Positions 50,502 to 59,439 of a stretch of DNA of 64,000 nucleotides are shown one piece after another (position 1 is the first letter of the stretch; each line of letters starts with the position of its first letter). A model generated the notes under the pieces. That model had not been told where the DNA came from. It saw only the letters and a list, made by a program, of their open reading frames with translations, and did not search any database. The stretch lies in assembly GCA_964596775.1 (NCBI GenBank), contig CAZQVN010000003.1:62001-126000 (forward strand). The letters run 5' to 3'. A program made the translations under genes and the position numbers. Source of the DNA: CAZQVN01 sp964596775. GTDB taxonomy: Bacteria; Eisenbacteria; RBG-16-71-46; JABDJR01; JAWXBZ01.

Positions 50502-50634
50502 GAAACCCCCGTGGAAACACCGCGGCGCGGCGCACGTTGAATTGGAACATCTCGGGAACAGTTCATGGATCGGCCGGGGGGAATGAAGATCGTACGGAAA
50601 ATTGTCAGGAAGGGGGCAAATGGCGCAACGGAAA

Positions 50635-50664
50635 GAGGGGCGGATCAGCGATGATCCGCCCCTC
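50635..50664 (-). terminator. Rho-independent terminator of the thioredoxin-TPR gene
   Basis: GAGGGGCGGATCA and its exact complement form a 13-bp stem with a GCGA loop, 22 bp after the stop. On the minus strand it is followed by TTTCC. Confidence 0.65.
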
Positions 50665-50686
50665 CGGGGAACATGTTGAAGAGAAA

Positions 50687-51886
50687 CTACTTATCGATCC
50701 GGGCCGCCAGTTCCTTGCGGAAGCGGTCGAGCTGATCCTTGTAGTACTTGCGGTTCGGATCTTCCCGGACCGCCTGCTCCGCGAGCTCCACGGCATCCTC
50801 GCAGCCGCCTCTGGCGAGGCAGATCTCGGCGGCCGTATCGAGAATCATGGCCCGGTCCGGACCGGGTTCCGAGAGTTCGACCCCCTTCCGCGCCAGCGCC
50901 AGGGCCTCGTCGAGATTCAGCTTGTTCTCGAAACACCACCAGGCGAAATCGTTCAGCGCGGCCGGCTTCGTCATCCAGCCTTCGGGCATCGAAACGCGCT
51001 TGTATTCCAGCGCTTTGGCCGGATTCTTCTCGACGATCAGCGCGTGATCGATGAGCAGCGTCGGGCGGATTTGTGCGATATCCGGGTCGGTGACGCCCGA
51101 GACCGCCTTCACCGCGGCCTCCAGGAACGGGGCGGCCTGTTCCGGCTGGCCGGCCCGATTCGCCACCGACGTCATGATCATGGCCACCTGCGCCACGCCG
51201 GACGGCGTGGCGTCATGCTCGAGAACGGCATGACCGGCCGCGGCCACCTCCTCGGCAGTCACGCTGCCCCGGCGCTCCCCGGAGGCGAGGGCGTGGAAGA
51301 TTTCCGAGGAGTAGGCTCCCTTCTTTCCGGAGAGTTCGGCGGCCTTGCGGTACATCTCCACCGCCTCGGCCCAGGCGCCGCGCGAATCCCGGATCCGGGC
51401 CAGTTCCCTGGCGTCCTTTTCCGTGGGATCCGCGGCGAACCGCGCTTCCTTGTCGGCCAGCGGGGTCGGGTCGGCGAGGCTCGCGGTGAGCGCGGCGGCA
51501 AAGTCGTCGCCGCCGGCGAAGCCGATCCAGCGGTCGATCACCGCGCCTTCGGCCGACATGAGCACGAAGGTCGGAAATCCGACGACCGTGTGCTCCTTCG
51601 CGAGATCCACCCCGCCGTCCTTCTCGGCGTCGATCTTGACCAGGACGACGTTCTCCAGGGCGCCCATCAGCGCCGGCTCCGTTTCGGAGGCCTTCGTGAA
51701 CGCCTTGCACGGCCCGCACCAGACGGCGTAGAAGTCGACGAGGACGGGCACCCCGCGCTCGGCGGCCACGACCCTGGCCTCGTCCAGCGAATGGAGCGCG
51801 CCGGCGGCGGACGGCGAGGGCGCGCAGAGCGCGGCGGCCAGCAGCACGGATACGGTCTTCCAGTTCAAGGATCTCCCGTGGATCAT
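50687..51886 (-). CDS. Exported thioredoxin-fold protein with TPR-like helical repeats
   Basis: A 399-aa protein: a signal peptide (TVSVLLAAALCAPSPSAAG), then a thioredoxin domain with WCGPC at 56-60 and the cis-proline in VGFPTFVL. About 230 residues of helical, TPR-like sequence end at ARIDK. The fold suits a periplasmic oxidoreductase that holds partner proteins; the partners are unknown. The ATG at 51886 has AGGAGG six bases upstream. It is divergent from the GIY-YIG gene. Confidence 0.85.
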   Translation of the reverse strand: MIHGRSLNWKTVSVLLAAALCAPSPSAAGALHSLDEARVVAAERGVPVLVDFYAVWCGPCKAFTKASETEPALMGALENVVLVKIDAEKDGGVDLAKEHTVVGFPTFVLMSAEGAVIDRWIGFAGGDDFAAALTASLADPTPLADKEARFAADPTEKDARELARIRDSRGAWAEAVEMYRKAAELSGKKGAYSSEIFHALASGERRGSVTAEEVAAAGHAVLEHDATPSGVAQVAMIMTSVANRAGQPEQAAPFLEAAVKAVSGVTDPDIAQIRPTLLIDHALIVEKNPAKALEYKRVSMPEGWMTKPAALNDFAWWCFENKLNLDEALALARKGVELSEPGPDRAMILDTAAEICLARGGCEDAVELAEQAVREDPNRKYYKDQLDRFRKELAARIDK

Positions 51887-51989
51887 CAGGTCCTCCTGTT
51901 TACGGGTTGCGACGGGCCTGCATCGCCCTGGTGAATCATGAGGGCAGGCAAGTCTAACGAATCCGGCCGTCATAAGCTATCCTCGCGCC

Positions 51990-52271
51990 ATGAACGCGGA
52001 CGAGCCGGACGACGGCTGGTGCATCTACATTCTGAAGTGCGCGGACGGCAGCCTGTACACCGGCATCACCAACAGCCTGGAACGACGGCTGGAACGCCAC
52101 CGTGCGGGGACGGCGTCGCGCTACACGCGGAGCCGGCTGCCGGTGCGGCTGGCCTGGTCGGAGCCCGTGGACGGCCGGTCCGGGGCGCTGAAGCGCGAAG
52201 CGGCCATCAAGAAGCTGACCCGCGCCGAGAAACTGGCGCTCTGCCGCACATCCCGGCGAAATCGTTCCTGA
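51990..52271 (+). CDS. GIY-YIG nuclease superfamily protein (UPF0213-like)
   Basis: A 93-aa protein with the GIY-YIG core written as WCIYILKCADGSLYTGITN, the catalytic Arg in LERRLERHRAG, and ALKREAAIKKLTRAEKLAL with the metal-binding Glu. This is the small UPF0213/YhbQ type, whose cellular role is unclear. TATCCT ends 6 bp before the ATG, so transcription may begin at or near the start codon. Confidence 0.9.
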   Translation: MNADEPDDGWCIYILKCADGSLYTGITNSLERRLERHRAGTASRYTRSRLPVRLAWSEPVDGRSGALKREAAIKKLTRAEKLALCRTSRRNRS

Positions 52272-52298
52272 AACCCGGATTGCCGAAACCCGACCGAC

Positions 52299-52832
52299 TC
52301 AGGGATTCTCGTCGGCGTAGGAGATCAGGCACTCCGACCGGATCCCCTTGAGTTTTTCGCGCCAGGGCAGGAACGCCAGCTCGATGAGAAACGCGGCCCC
52401 GATCACGTCCGCACCCATCCTGCCGAGGAGTTCGACGGTGGCCGCGGCGGTGCCGCCGGTGGCCACCAGGTCGTCCACGACCAGCACCTTCTCCCCCTTG
52501 CGGACGGCGTCGGTGTGCACCTCCAGAACGCCCTGCCCGTACTCCAGCGCGTACTCCGCGCGGTGGGTGTCGTAGGGCAGCTTCCCGGCCTTGCGGATCG
52601 GGACGAACCGCGCGCCGAGATTGTAGGCCATCGCGCCGCCGAAGATGAATCCGCGGGATTCGATCGCCGCAACGGCGTCGATCGTCCCGCCGGAAAAGGG
52701 CGCGGACAGACCGTCCACGGCCTGGCGGAAGGCTTCCGGATTGCCGAACAGCGGCGTCACGTCGCGAAACATGATCCCGGGTTTCGGAAAGTCGGGGATG
52801 GAACGGATGATGGAACGCAGATCCACGCTCAT
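52299..52832 (-). CDS. apt: Adenine phosphoribosyltransferase
   Basis: A 177-aa type I PRTase that salvages adenine to AMP using PRPP. The PRPP-binding loop is VLVVDDLVATGGTAAA. FPKPGIMFRDVTPLF is the N-terminal family signature, and ESRGFIFGGAMAY and RKAGKLPY form the hood and active site. It starts 13 bp after the sigma factor stop and is probably in the same transcript. Confidence 0.96.
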   Translation of the reverse strand: MSVDLRSIIRSIPDFPKPGIMFRDVTPLFGNPEAFRQAVDGLSAPFSGGTIDAVAAIESRGFIFGGAMAYNLGARFVPIRKAGKLPYDTHRAEYALEYGQGVLEVHTDAVRKGEKVLVVDDLVATGGTAAATVELLGRMGADVIGAAFLIELAFLPWREKLKGIRSECLISYADENP

Positions 52833-52845
52833 GACGTCTCCTTGA

Positions 52846-53922
52846 TCATTCGGTCTCGGCGGAACCGTACCCGCGGGCCAGCCCCTCTTCGGCGATCTCG
52901 ATGAACTTCTTCATTTTCTGGAGCGCCCGCTTCTCGATCTGGCGCACCCTCTCCCGGCTCACCCCGACCTTGTCGCCGGTGGCCGCGAGCGTATGGGATT
53001 CCCCGTCGTTGAATCCGTAGCGGATGCGGAGAATCGTTTCCTCGCGCTCGGAAAGCCGGCCGAGCAGCTTGAGCATCTTTTCGTTTTCCAGCAGCTGCTC
53101 GATCTGGCTCTCCAGGGACGGCGGAGGCTTGAGCACCTCTGACTCGGAAAGGCTTCCGAGCGCCTCCCAGGACGTTTCGTAGTCCAGCGACTTGATCCCC
53201 TCGATCAGCGTCTTGAGGCGCTTGATCCGCTTGACCGGCTCGCCCATCTCGACGGCCACTTCCTCGAGCGTCGGCTGGTTCTTCGTCCGGTGGCGGATCC
53301 GGCTCTCGGTGACCAGGTAGCGGTTGACGAGCTGGATGACATGGAGCGGGATGCGGACGGTGTGGGCCTGGGTGGCGATGCCGCGGATGATCGCCTGCTT
53401 GATCCACCAGGATCCGTACGTGGAAAAACGGAAACCCCGCTTGTAGTCGAACCGGTCCACTCCGGTGATCAGGCCGAGGTTTCCTTCCTCGATGAGGTCC
53501 TGGATCGGAACCCCGCGCCCGTTGTACGCGTAGGCGATCTTCACCACCAGGCGCAGGTTGGAGAGAATCATCTTCTTGCGGGCGCTCTGCCGGATGTGGG
53601 GGGTGGTGCCTTCGTGGATGTTCCGGGCGGTGGCCACCTCCTCTTCCGGCGTCAGCAGCGGGTAGCGGCTGATGTCGGCGAGGTAGAGCTTCATGGAGTC
53701 GAGGTCGGGAGCGCCCTTGTCCTTGCCGGTGTCCGCGACCCCGTAGTCCTGGACCTCGATCCCGAGGTCCCGGCAGAGGTCGAGGAACAGCTCGAACTCC
53801 GTTTCGTCGAAGTCCCTGGCATTGAGGATCCGGTCCAGCTGGGTGGAGGTGAGTTTCCCGGCTTTCTTGCCGGTTTCCAGCAGGGAGGTCAGCAGATCCT
53901 TGAACGGCTTGTCCTGGCTCAT
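52846..53922 (-). CDS. RNA polymerase sigma-70 factor, RpoD/RpoS type
   Basis: A 358-aa sigma factor. The N-terminal 70 residues resemble region 1.1 (LLETGKKAGKLTSTQLDRIL, LDLCRDLGIEV). Region 1.2 is DSMKLYLADISRYPLLTPEEEVATARNIHEG. Region 2 is NLRLVVKIAYAYNGRGVPIQDLIEEGNLGLITGVDRFDYKRGFRFSTYGSWWIKQAI. Region 4.2 ends with GVSRERVRQIEKRALQKMKKF. Changes in 2.3-2.4 compared with RpoD (STYGSWWIKQAIIRGIA) suggest a group 2 factor, but a primary sigma cannot be excluded. The sigma-70-like promoters in the window would suit this class. Confidence 0.9.
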   Translation of the reverse strand: MSQDKPFKDLLTSLLETGKKAGKLTSTQLDRILNARDFDETEFELFLDLCRDLGIEVQDYGVADTGKDKGAPDLDSMKLYLADISRYPLLTPEEEVATARNIHEGTTPHIRQSARKKMILSNLRLVVKIAYAYNGRGVPIQDLIEEGNLGLITGVDRFDYKRGFRFSTYGSWWIKQAIIRGIATQAHTVRIPLHVIQLVNRYLVTESRIRHRTKNQPTLEEVAVEMGEPVKRIKRLKTLIEGIKSLDYETSWEALGSLSESEVLKPPPSLESQIEQLLENEKMLKLLGRLSEREETILRIRYGFNDGESHTLAATGDKVGVSRERVRQIEKRALQKMKKFIEIAEEGLARGYGSAETE

Positions 53923-53993
53923 GATGCGTGTCCCATCGTGCAGGAACGGGAACCGGGAGGGCTTTCGGTCGACAGGAGACGCGAATCCGCGAA

Positions 53994-54071
<78 letters not shown>

Positions 54072-54235
54072 ACTTGATTGCGTTGAACCGCGATACGGAC
54101 GGAGCGCTGTTGCGACAACCTGCTCTTCCGTCACAGGGGGGAGACTATACCTTTGATGCCGGACCGGAATCAATGCCATTTCTGGAGAATGGCTGCCGAT
54201 GGCCCTGGTGCGGCGTGGACGCCCCTTCGTGGAGT

Positions 54236-54976
54236 TCAGAAGTCCCAGTCCTCCATGTCCACCAGGAGCTTGTGATCCGTCATGTCCATGTTCAGCGGGG
54301 TCACCGAGACATAGCCCTCCTGGACCGCGCTCATGTCCGATCGCGGCAGCGCTTCCCACTGGGGCGTGCCCGCGACCCAGTAGTAGGGTTTTCCGCGCGG
54401 ATCGGTCTTGGTGACGATCGTGTCCCTGAAGATGCGGTGACCGAGCCGGGTCAGGCGGAACCCCTTGATCCCCTCCATGTCGAGCGCCGGAACGTTGATG
54501 TTCAGGAGCGTCTTGGCCGGAAGTCCGCGCGCAACGAGCGCCCGGACGACCCGGACCGCGACCTCGGCCGCCGTGTCGAACGGATACTCGTCGAACGTGG
54601 CCAGCGAAACCGCCACCGACGGAATCGAGAGCAGCGTCCCTTCGAAGGCGGCGGACACGGTGCCCGAATAGGTGACGTCGTCCCCCATGTTCGGCCCGGC
54701 ATTCACCCCGGACACCACGAGATCCGGCGGCCGGTCCAGCAGCGGCCCGTGCACGGCCAGGAGCACGCAGTCGGTGGGCGTGCCCGAAACCCCGTAAATC
54801 CTCTCCCCCACTTCGGTGACCCGCAACGGCTGCCGGATCGTCAGGGCGTGTCCGGTGGCGCTCTGTTCCGTATCCGGGGCCACGACAACGACCTCTCCGA
54901 GTGCGGCGCAGGCCCTGGCCAGTGCCCGGATGCCCGGCGCCATCACCCCGTCGTCGTTCGTCACGAGAATGCGCAT
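54236..54976 (-). CDS. surE: 5'/3'-nucleotidase SurE
   Basis: A 246-aa metal-dependent nucleoside monophosphatase. The catalytic TNDDGV is at residues 6-11, VVAPDTEQSATGHALT carries the Ser/metal region, and VSGVNAGPNMGDDVTYSGTVSAAFEG is the invariant core. The length is typical. The ATG at 54976 begins the family N-terminus MRILVTNDDG. It follows the family 2 glycosyltransferase gene by 26 bp on the same strand. Confidence 0.96.
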   Translation of the reverse strand: MRILVTNDDGVMAPGIRALARACAALGEVVVVAPDTEQSATGHALTIRQPLRVTEVGERIYGVSGTPTDCVLLAVHGPLLDRPPDLVVSGVNAGPNMGDDVTYSGTVSAAFEGTLLSIPSVAVSLATFDEYPFDTAAEVAVRVVRALVARGLPAKTLLNINVPALDMEGIKGFRLTRLGHRIFRDTIVTKTDPRGKPYYWVAGTPQWEALPRSDMSAVQEGYVSVTPLNMDMTDHKLLVDMEDWDF

Positions 54977-55002
54977 GTTCGTCCTTTCGTTCGTCGGATG
55001 CA

Positions 55003-55680
55003 TTACTTCCAGCTGCGGCTGGCCCGGAGAAGCCGGATCCAGCGCAGCGTGTCGGCCACCGGCCGGATCTTGCTCTTTTCCTCGCCGTAGACGGCCGGAA
55101 TGGCCACCTCGGCGATGCGGAATCCCCGCCGCCCGGCCTTGATCAGCAGTTCCGATTCCGCCTCGAACCGGTCCGTGGTCAGTTCGACCCCTTCCAGGAC
55201 GCGGCGGCGGATGAGGCGGAAGCCGGATTGCGTGTCGCCGACCGGCTGCCCGATCAGCCCGGACAGCACCCGGGACATGAACCGGTTCGTCAGGACCCGG
55301 AGAAGGGGCATCGGTCCGGTGTCCGTCATCCGGCTGCCGATCACCAGGTCCACGTCGGGCGACAGGCCGGCGAGAAGCCGCTCCGTCCACTCCGGGTGAT
55401 GCTGCCCGTCCGCGTCCATCGTGACGCAGGCGTCGTATCCACCGGCGATCGCTTCCGCGTAGCCGGTCCGGAGGGCCGCCCCCTTCCCCCGGTTGACCTC
55501 GTGCCGGTGGACGCGGACGCCGGTCCGGGCGGCCTCCGCCGCCGACCCGTCGGCGCTGCCGTCGTCCACGACGAGCACGTTTTCAGTCCCGGCCACCACG
55601 GCCGCCCGCCGGGCCACGTCGACCAGCACGGGACCGGGATTGTAGGCCGGTATCACGATCAGCAGTTTCAGCGGCTTCAA
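55003..55680 (-). CDS. Family 2 glycosyltransferase (dolichyl-phosphate-mannose synthase-like)
   Basis: A 225-aa GT2 enzyme: LLIVIPAYNPG, VLVVDDGSADGSA, RGKGAALRTGYAEAI and the DXD-type TMDADGQH. GDTQSGFRLIRRRVLEG and the basic C-terminus match soluble polyprenyl-phosphate glycosyltransferases without transmembrane helices. It could supply the polyprenyl-linked sugar used by GT-C enzymes such as the one at 11730-13193, which is inference. The start lies just after the terminator of the upstream tRNA. Confidence 0.88.
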   Translation of the reverse strand: MKPLKLLIVIPAYNPGPVLVDVARRAAVVAGTENVLVVDDGSADGSAAEAARTGVRVHRHEVNRGKGAALRTGYAEAIAGGYDACVTMDADGQHHPEWTERLLAGLSPDVDLVIGSRMTDTGPMPLLRVLTNRFMSRVLSGLIGQPVGDTQSGFRLIRRRVLEGVELTTDRFEAESELLIKAGRRGFRIAEVAIPAVYGEEKSKIRPVADTLRWIRLLRASRSWK

Positions 55681-55691
55681 GCCCCCATGCT

Positions 55692-55727
55692 AAAAAAAAG
55701 GCACCCGTGACCGGAGCCACGGATGCC
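55692..55727 (-). terminator. Rho-independent terminator of tRNA-Pro(GGG)
   Basis: GGCA and CCGTG pair with CACGG and TGCC across an 8-nt loop (55700-55727, one mismatch), followed on the minus strand by eight T residues (55699-55692). It starts 6 bp after the tRNA CCA end. Confidence 0.88.
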
Positions 55728-55732
55728 GACAT

Positions 55733-55811
<79 letters not shown>

Positions 55812-55839
55812 CAAAAGGGTCTTCAACAAGCGGTCGGTC

Positions 55840-55868
55840 ATAGTAGGCTACCGGGGGTCCGCAGGCAA
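55840..55868 (-). promoter_or_regulatory. Promoter of tRNA-Pro(GGG) (TTGCCT-N17-TACTAT)
   Basis: TTGCCT (55863-55868) and TACTAT (55840-55845) are 17 bp apart, about 30 bp upstream of the mature tRNA end and 3 bp after the MerR gene stop. Confidence 0.6.
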
Positions 55869-55870
55869 CA

Positions 55871-56434
55871 TCATTCTTCCGGCGCCGGCCGCGCCGGCGC
55901 CGCGCGGGCCGGATCGCCCGCGCCGTCCTCGTTTCCGGCCGCGTCCTCTCCCGACGGATCCGGCGCACGGCGCCCCCGGGGGTCGACGGCGTCCATCCCG
56001 GTGGCGTCCTCGTCCCCGTCGGCATCGTCGGGATCGTCCTCGATGGCCGGGGTTCCGGAGCGGGCGTTGGCCGCCTTGAGATCCTTGAGGATCGACTTCA
56101 TGTCCCGGATGACTTCCATGAGCATCGTGGACCGGTCGACTTCGGAGAAGCGGATCTCCAGCTGGTCGCGCAGGGCCGCCCGTTCATCGAGGAGCTTGCG
56201 CCGGGCGCCGTTGATGGTGAACCCCTTGTCGTAGAGCAGCTCCTTGATGAGCTGGATCAGTTTCAGGTCGCGCTTCCGGTACATGCGGTTGCCGGCCTTG
56301 TTCTTCTTGGGCTTCAGCATCTTGAACTGGGTTTCCCAGTAGCGAAGAACATGCGGCTTGACCTTCGCGATCGCGGAGGCTTCGCTGATCGAGTAGTACA
56401 ACTTCGTGTCGTGCTTGTCCCGCATTCGACTCAC
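55871..56434 (-). CDS. MerR family transcriptional regulator with acidic tail
   Basis: A 187-aa protein (GTG start; an ATG at 56425 is an alternative). Residues 10-85 are a MerR winged helix: YYSISEASAIAKVKPHVLRYWETQFKMLKPKKNKAGNRMYRKRDLKLIQLIKELLYDKGFTINGARRKL. A short coiled coil follows (86-125), then a disordered Asp/Pro/Ala-rich tail. No ligand-binding domain is present. The gene lies 43 bp downstream of gpsA. Small MerR proteins of this kind beside glycerolipid and GTPase genes are common, but the targets are unknown. Confidence 0.88.
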   Translation of the reverse strand: MSRMRDKHDTKLYYSISEASAIAKVKPHVLRYWETQFKMLKPKKNKAGNRMYRKRDLKLIQLIKELLYDKGFTINGARRKLLDERAALRDQLEIRFSEVDRSTMLMEVIRDMKSILKDLKAANARSGTPAIEDDPDDADGDEDATGMDAVDPRGRRAPDPSGEDAAGNEDGAGDPARAAPARPAPEE

Positions 56435-56477
56435 TGTCCACCCCCCCGGTGACGTCGAGTCCGACGACCCTGAATCC

Positions 56478-57485
56478 TCATGACAGTTCCGGCTTCGGAT
56501 CGCGCTGCATCAGGTCGCGAATGGCCGACCTCGGGTTCTTGCCCGAGAAGAGAACTTCGTGAACCTGGTCCGCGATCGGCATTTCCACGCCGGCGTTTCG
56601 GGCCATGTCGCGGCAGGCGCGCGTCGTGCGCACCCCTTCGGCCACCATGCTCATGCCGCCGAGGACCTCTTCCGGCGTGCGCCCCCGCCCGATCTCCTCG
56701 CCCACATAACGATTCCGGCTGTGGCGGCTGATGCAGGTGGTGACGAGGTCGCCGAGGCCGGAGAGCCCGGAGAACGTCGCGGCGCGACCTCCGCGGGCCA
56801 CGCCGAGCCGGGTGATTTCCGCGAGCCCCCGCGTGACCAGCGCCCCCATCGAGTTGTCCCCGTACCCCACGCCGACCGAGATGCCCGCAGCGATCGCGAT
56901 GACGTTCTTGAGGCCGGCGGCGAGTTCCACCCCGACCAGGTCGGGGCTCGTGTAGACGCGCAGTGTTTCGGAGCTGAGCAGTTCCTGGGTCACCGCGGCG
57001 GCCCGGGCATCCGCGGATGCGGCCACCAGCGCGGTCGGGTGGTCGCGGCTGACCTCCTCGGCATGCGACGGGCCGAGGAGCGACACGATGGGAACATCGG
57101 TGCGGCCGTGCTCCCGGAGAACCTGGTCGAGAACCTCGGACATCCGGAACAGCGTCGACTCCTCGAGCCCCTTGGCCACATTGACCACCGGCACCCCGGC
57201 GGGGATGGCCGCCGCGGCCGCCCCGGACACGTCGCGCACGGCGTGCGAGGGCACGGCGCAGAGAAGAACGGCGGCCCCGGTCATCACGCCGCCGATGGTG
57301 TCCTCGATGCGGAGCGAAGTCGGAAACGCGATTCCCGGAAGATACTTGCGGTTCTCGCGATCGGCGGCCAGCTTCCGTCGCTGCTCCGGGTCGTGGGTCC
57401 AGCCGTGCACGTCGTGTCCGTCACGTGCCAGGATGCAGGCCAGGGCCGTGCCCCAGCTTCCGAGGCCGAGAATGGCCACCCTCAC
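56478..57485 (-). CDS. gpsA: Glycerol-3-phosphate dehydrogenase [NAD(P)+]
   Basis: A 335-aa enzyme that reduces dihydroxyacetone phosphate to sn-glycerol 3-phosphate for phospholipid synthesis. The N-terminal cofactor motif is GLGSWGTA (residues 7-14). VELAAGLKNVIAIAAGISVGVGYGDNS holds the catalytic lysine, and TFSGLSGLGDLVTTCISRHSRN is a further signature. The start is GTG at 57485, overlapping the plsY stop (GTGA); the 41-residue extension to 57608 is a shadow of plsY. PlsY uses its product. Confidence 0.96.
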   Translation of the reverse strand: MRVAILGLGSWGTALACILARDGHDVHGWTHDPEQRRKLAADRENRKYLPGIAFPTSLRIEDTIGGVMTGAAVLLCAVPSHAVRDVSGAAAAAIPAGVPVVNVAKGLEESTLFRMSEVLDQVLREHGRTDVPIVSLLGPSHAEEVSRDHPTALVAASADARAAAVTQELLSSETLRVYTSPDLVGVELAAGLKNVIAIAAGISVGVGYGDNSMGALVTRGLAEITRLGVARGGRAATFSGLSGLGDLVTTCISRHSRNRYVGEEIGRGRTPEEVLGGMSMVAEGVRTTRACRDMARNAGVEMPIADQVHEVLFSGKNPRSAIRDLMQRDPKPELS

Positions 57486-58111
57486 TCCCGGTTCCCCTTC
57501 CGGTACAGGCTCGTTTCCGTTCCGTTCATCAGGCGTTTCAGGTTCGCGCGGTGACGGATCCAGATGAAAGCCGCCAGGAGAAACGCCAGCACCAGGACCG
57601 ATTCCCACTGATTGCGGACGCTGGCCCGGGTCAGGTACACGGCGACCGGCAGCACGGTGACCGCGATCATCGAAGCCAGCGAGACGATCCCCGAAAACAA
57701 GACGAACACCGCCCAGACCCCGATCGACAGGCCCGCCGCGAGCGGCGCCAGCCCGAAGAAGACGCCGGCGGACGTGGCCACTCCCTTGCCGCCCCGGAAC
57801 GAGGCGAACGGGGTGAACACGTGACCGACGACGGCGGCGAGTCCGCCGACGAGCTTCAGGTAGGGAACGGCCTCCGAACCGGGCAGCAGTCCGGGGAGGA
57901 CCGCGGTGGCCGCGTAGCCCTTCCCCGCGTCGAGGAGAAACACGAGGATGCCGATGACGGGCCCCATCGTCCGGAAGGCGTTCGTGGCGCCGGTATTGCC
58001 GCTTCCGAGGGAGCGCAGGTCCTTTCCGAGAACCAGGTGACCGATCCAGAGGCCCCAGGGAAGGGACCCGGCCAGAAATCCCGCAAGTGCCACCGCCACG
58101 TAGTAGTTCAT
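57482..58111 (-). CDS. plsY: Acyl-phosphate:glycerol-3-phosphate acyltransferase PlsY
   Basis: A 209-aa inner-membrane acyltransferase with about five to six helices. The conserved loop is GSGNTGATNAFR (residues 36-47), followed by GKGYAATAVLP and FRGGKGVATSAG, the signature active-site loops. It acylates position 1 of glycerol 3-phosphate. It overlaps der and gpsA by 4 bp on either side, giving der-plsY-gpsA coupling. Confidence 0.96.
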   Translation of the reverse strand: MNYYVAVALAGFLAGSLPWGLWIGHLVLGKDLRSLGSGNTGATNAFRTMGPVIGILVFLLDAGKGYAATAVLPGLLPGSEAVPYLKLVGGLAAVVGHVFTPFASFRGGKGVATSAGVFFGLAPLAAGLSIGVWAVFVLFSGIVSLASMIAVTVLPVAVYLTRASVRNQWESVLVLAFLLAAFIWIRHRANLKRLMNGTETSLYRKGNRE

Positions 58112-59439
58112 CGTCTCGCCTTGTACCTCAGCCGGATCGGGGTGCCGCGGAAACCGAAGATGTCCCGCATCTGGTTGATCAGGAAGTTGCGGTAATGGGA
58201 AGCGAACGCCTTCGGCTCGTTGACGAACAGCGTGAACGAAGGCGGGCCGGTGGCGGTCTGCGTGCCGTAGTAGATCCGCGGAGGCTTGCCCACCCGCTTC
58301 GAGGCCGGCGGCTGGTACCGCCCGACGATCGTCTCGATGGCCCGGTTCAGTTCCGAAGTCGGTATTTCGCGGCTGCGCTCCTCGGCGAGGGTCTTGACCA
58401 TCGCCGGAATCTTGGCCACCCGCAGGCCGGTCAGGGCGGACACGAAGAGGATCGGAGCGTAGGAGACGTGCGGCAGGCGTCGCCGCGCCTCCTTGACCTG
58501 CTCATCGGCCGTTTTCGTTTCCCGCTCCACGAGATCCCACTTGTTGAACACGAGGATGACCCCCTTGCCCGCTTCGTGGGCCAGGCTGGCGATATGGGCA
58601 TCCTGGTGACCGATCGACTCGTGGGCATCGATGACCACGAGCGTCACGTCGGAGCGGTCGATGGAGCGCTGGGTGCGGACGCTGGAATAGTATTCGACGC
58701 CGTCGTTGACCCGGGACCGCTTGCGGAGGCCGGCCGTGTCGATCAGGCGAAACGAGGTTCCGTCGTAGCGGAACAGCGAATCGATGGCGTCGCGCGTCGT
58801 TCCCGGGACGTCGCTGACGATCATGCGCTCGTCGCCGAGAAGCCGGTTGACCAGCGACGACTTCCCCACGTTCGGGCGACCGACGAGCGCCATGGACACC
58901 GGTCGCTCGATCCGGCGCGAGCGGCCGGTGGGCAGACGGTCGATGATCGCGTCGAGGAGGTCGCCGAGGTTCCGGCCGTGAGCCGCGGACACCGCGAAGA
59001 TCGTGCCCATGCCGAGGCGGGCGAACTCGTGCGATGCGGCCTCGGCCGTAACGTGCTCCACCTTGTTGACGACGAGCAGGAACGGTCGCCCGGACAGGCG
59101 GATGGCCGCGGCCACGTCCTCGTCGACCGCCGTCGGCCCCTCGATGCCGTCGACCATGAACAGGATGAGGTCGCAGTCGGCGAGCGCCTTTTCCGTCTGC
59201 TGCCGGATCGCCGCGGTCATGCCGGTCTTGGCGTCGGGGATCAGGCCGCCCGTGTCCACGAGCGTGAACGGCACCTCGCGCCAGGTGGCTTCCCCCTCGT
59301 TGCGGTCGCGGGTGACGCCGGGTTCGTCGTGGACGACGGCCTTCATGCCTCCGACCATGCGGTTGAAGAACGTGGACTTGCCCACGTTCGGACGGCCGAT
59401 GAGGCTCACCACCGGGAGGCGGGTCAGCGTGGACATCAC
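58108..59439 (-). CDS. der: Ribosome-associated GTPase Der (EngA)
   Basis: A 443-aa GTPase with two tandem G domains followed by a KH-like domain. G1 motifs GRPNVGKS are at residues 15-22 and near 182-189. DTGG and DTAG are the G3 motifs, and NKVE and NKWD are the G4 motifs. It acts in 50S subunit assembly. Its ATG overlaps the DUF512 gene stop by 4 bp. Confidence 0.97.
   Translation of the reverse strand: MMSTLTRLPVVSLIGRPNVGKSTFFNRMVGGMKAVVHDEPGVTRDRNEGEATWREVPFTLVDTGGLIPDAKTGMTAAIRQQTEKALADCDLILFMVDGIEGPTAVDEDVAAAIRLSGRPFLLVVNKVEHVTAEAASHEFARLGMGTIFAVSAAHGRNLGDLLDAIIDRLPTGRSRRIERPVSMALVGRPNVGKSSLVNRLLGDERMIVSDVPGTTRDAIDSLFRYDGTSFRLIDTAGLRKRSRVNDGVEYYSSVRTQRSIDRSDVTLVVIDAHESIGHQDAHIASLAHEAGKGVILVFNKWDLVERETKTADEQVKEARRRLPHVSYAPILFVSALTGLRVAKIPAMVKTLAEERSREIPTSELNRAIETIVGRYQPPASKRVGKPPRIYYGTQTATGPPSFTLFVNEPKAFASHYRNFLINQMRDIFGFRGTPIRLRYKARR

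Noticed and set aside
48027..50540. An 837-aa open frame on the plus strand opposite the repeat protein
   Set aside because: Its composition is typical of antisense frames in GC-rich DNA, and it only mirrors the periodicity of the real repeats.
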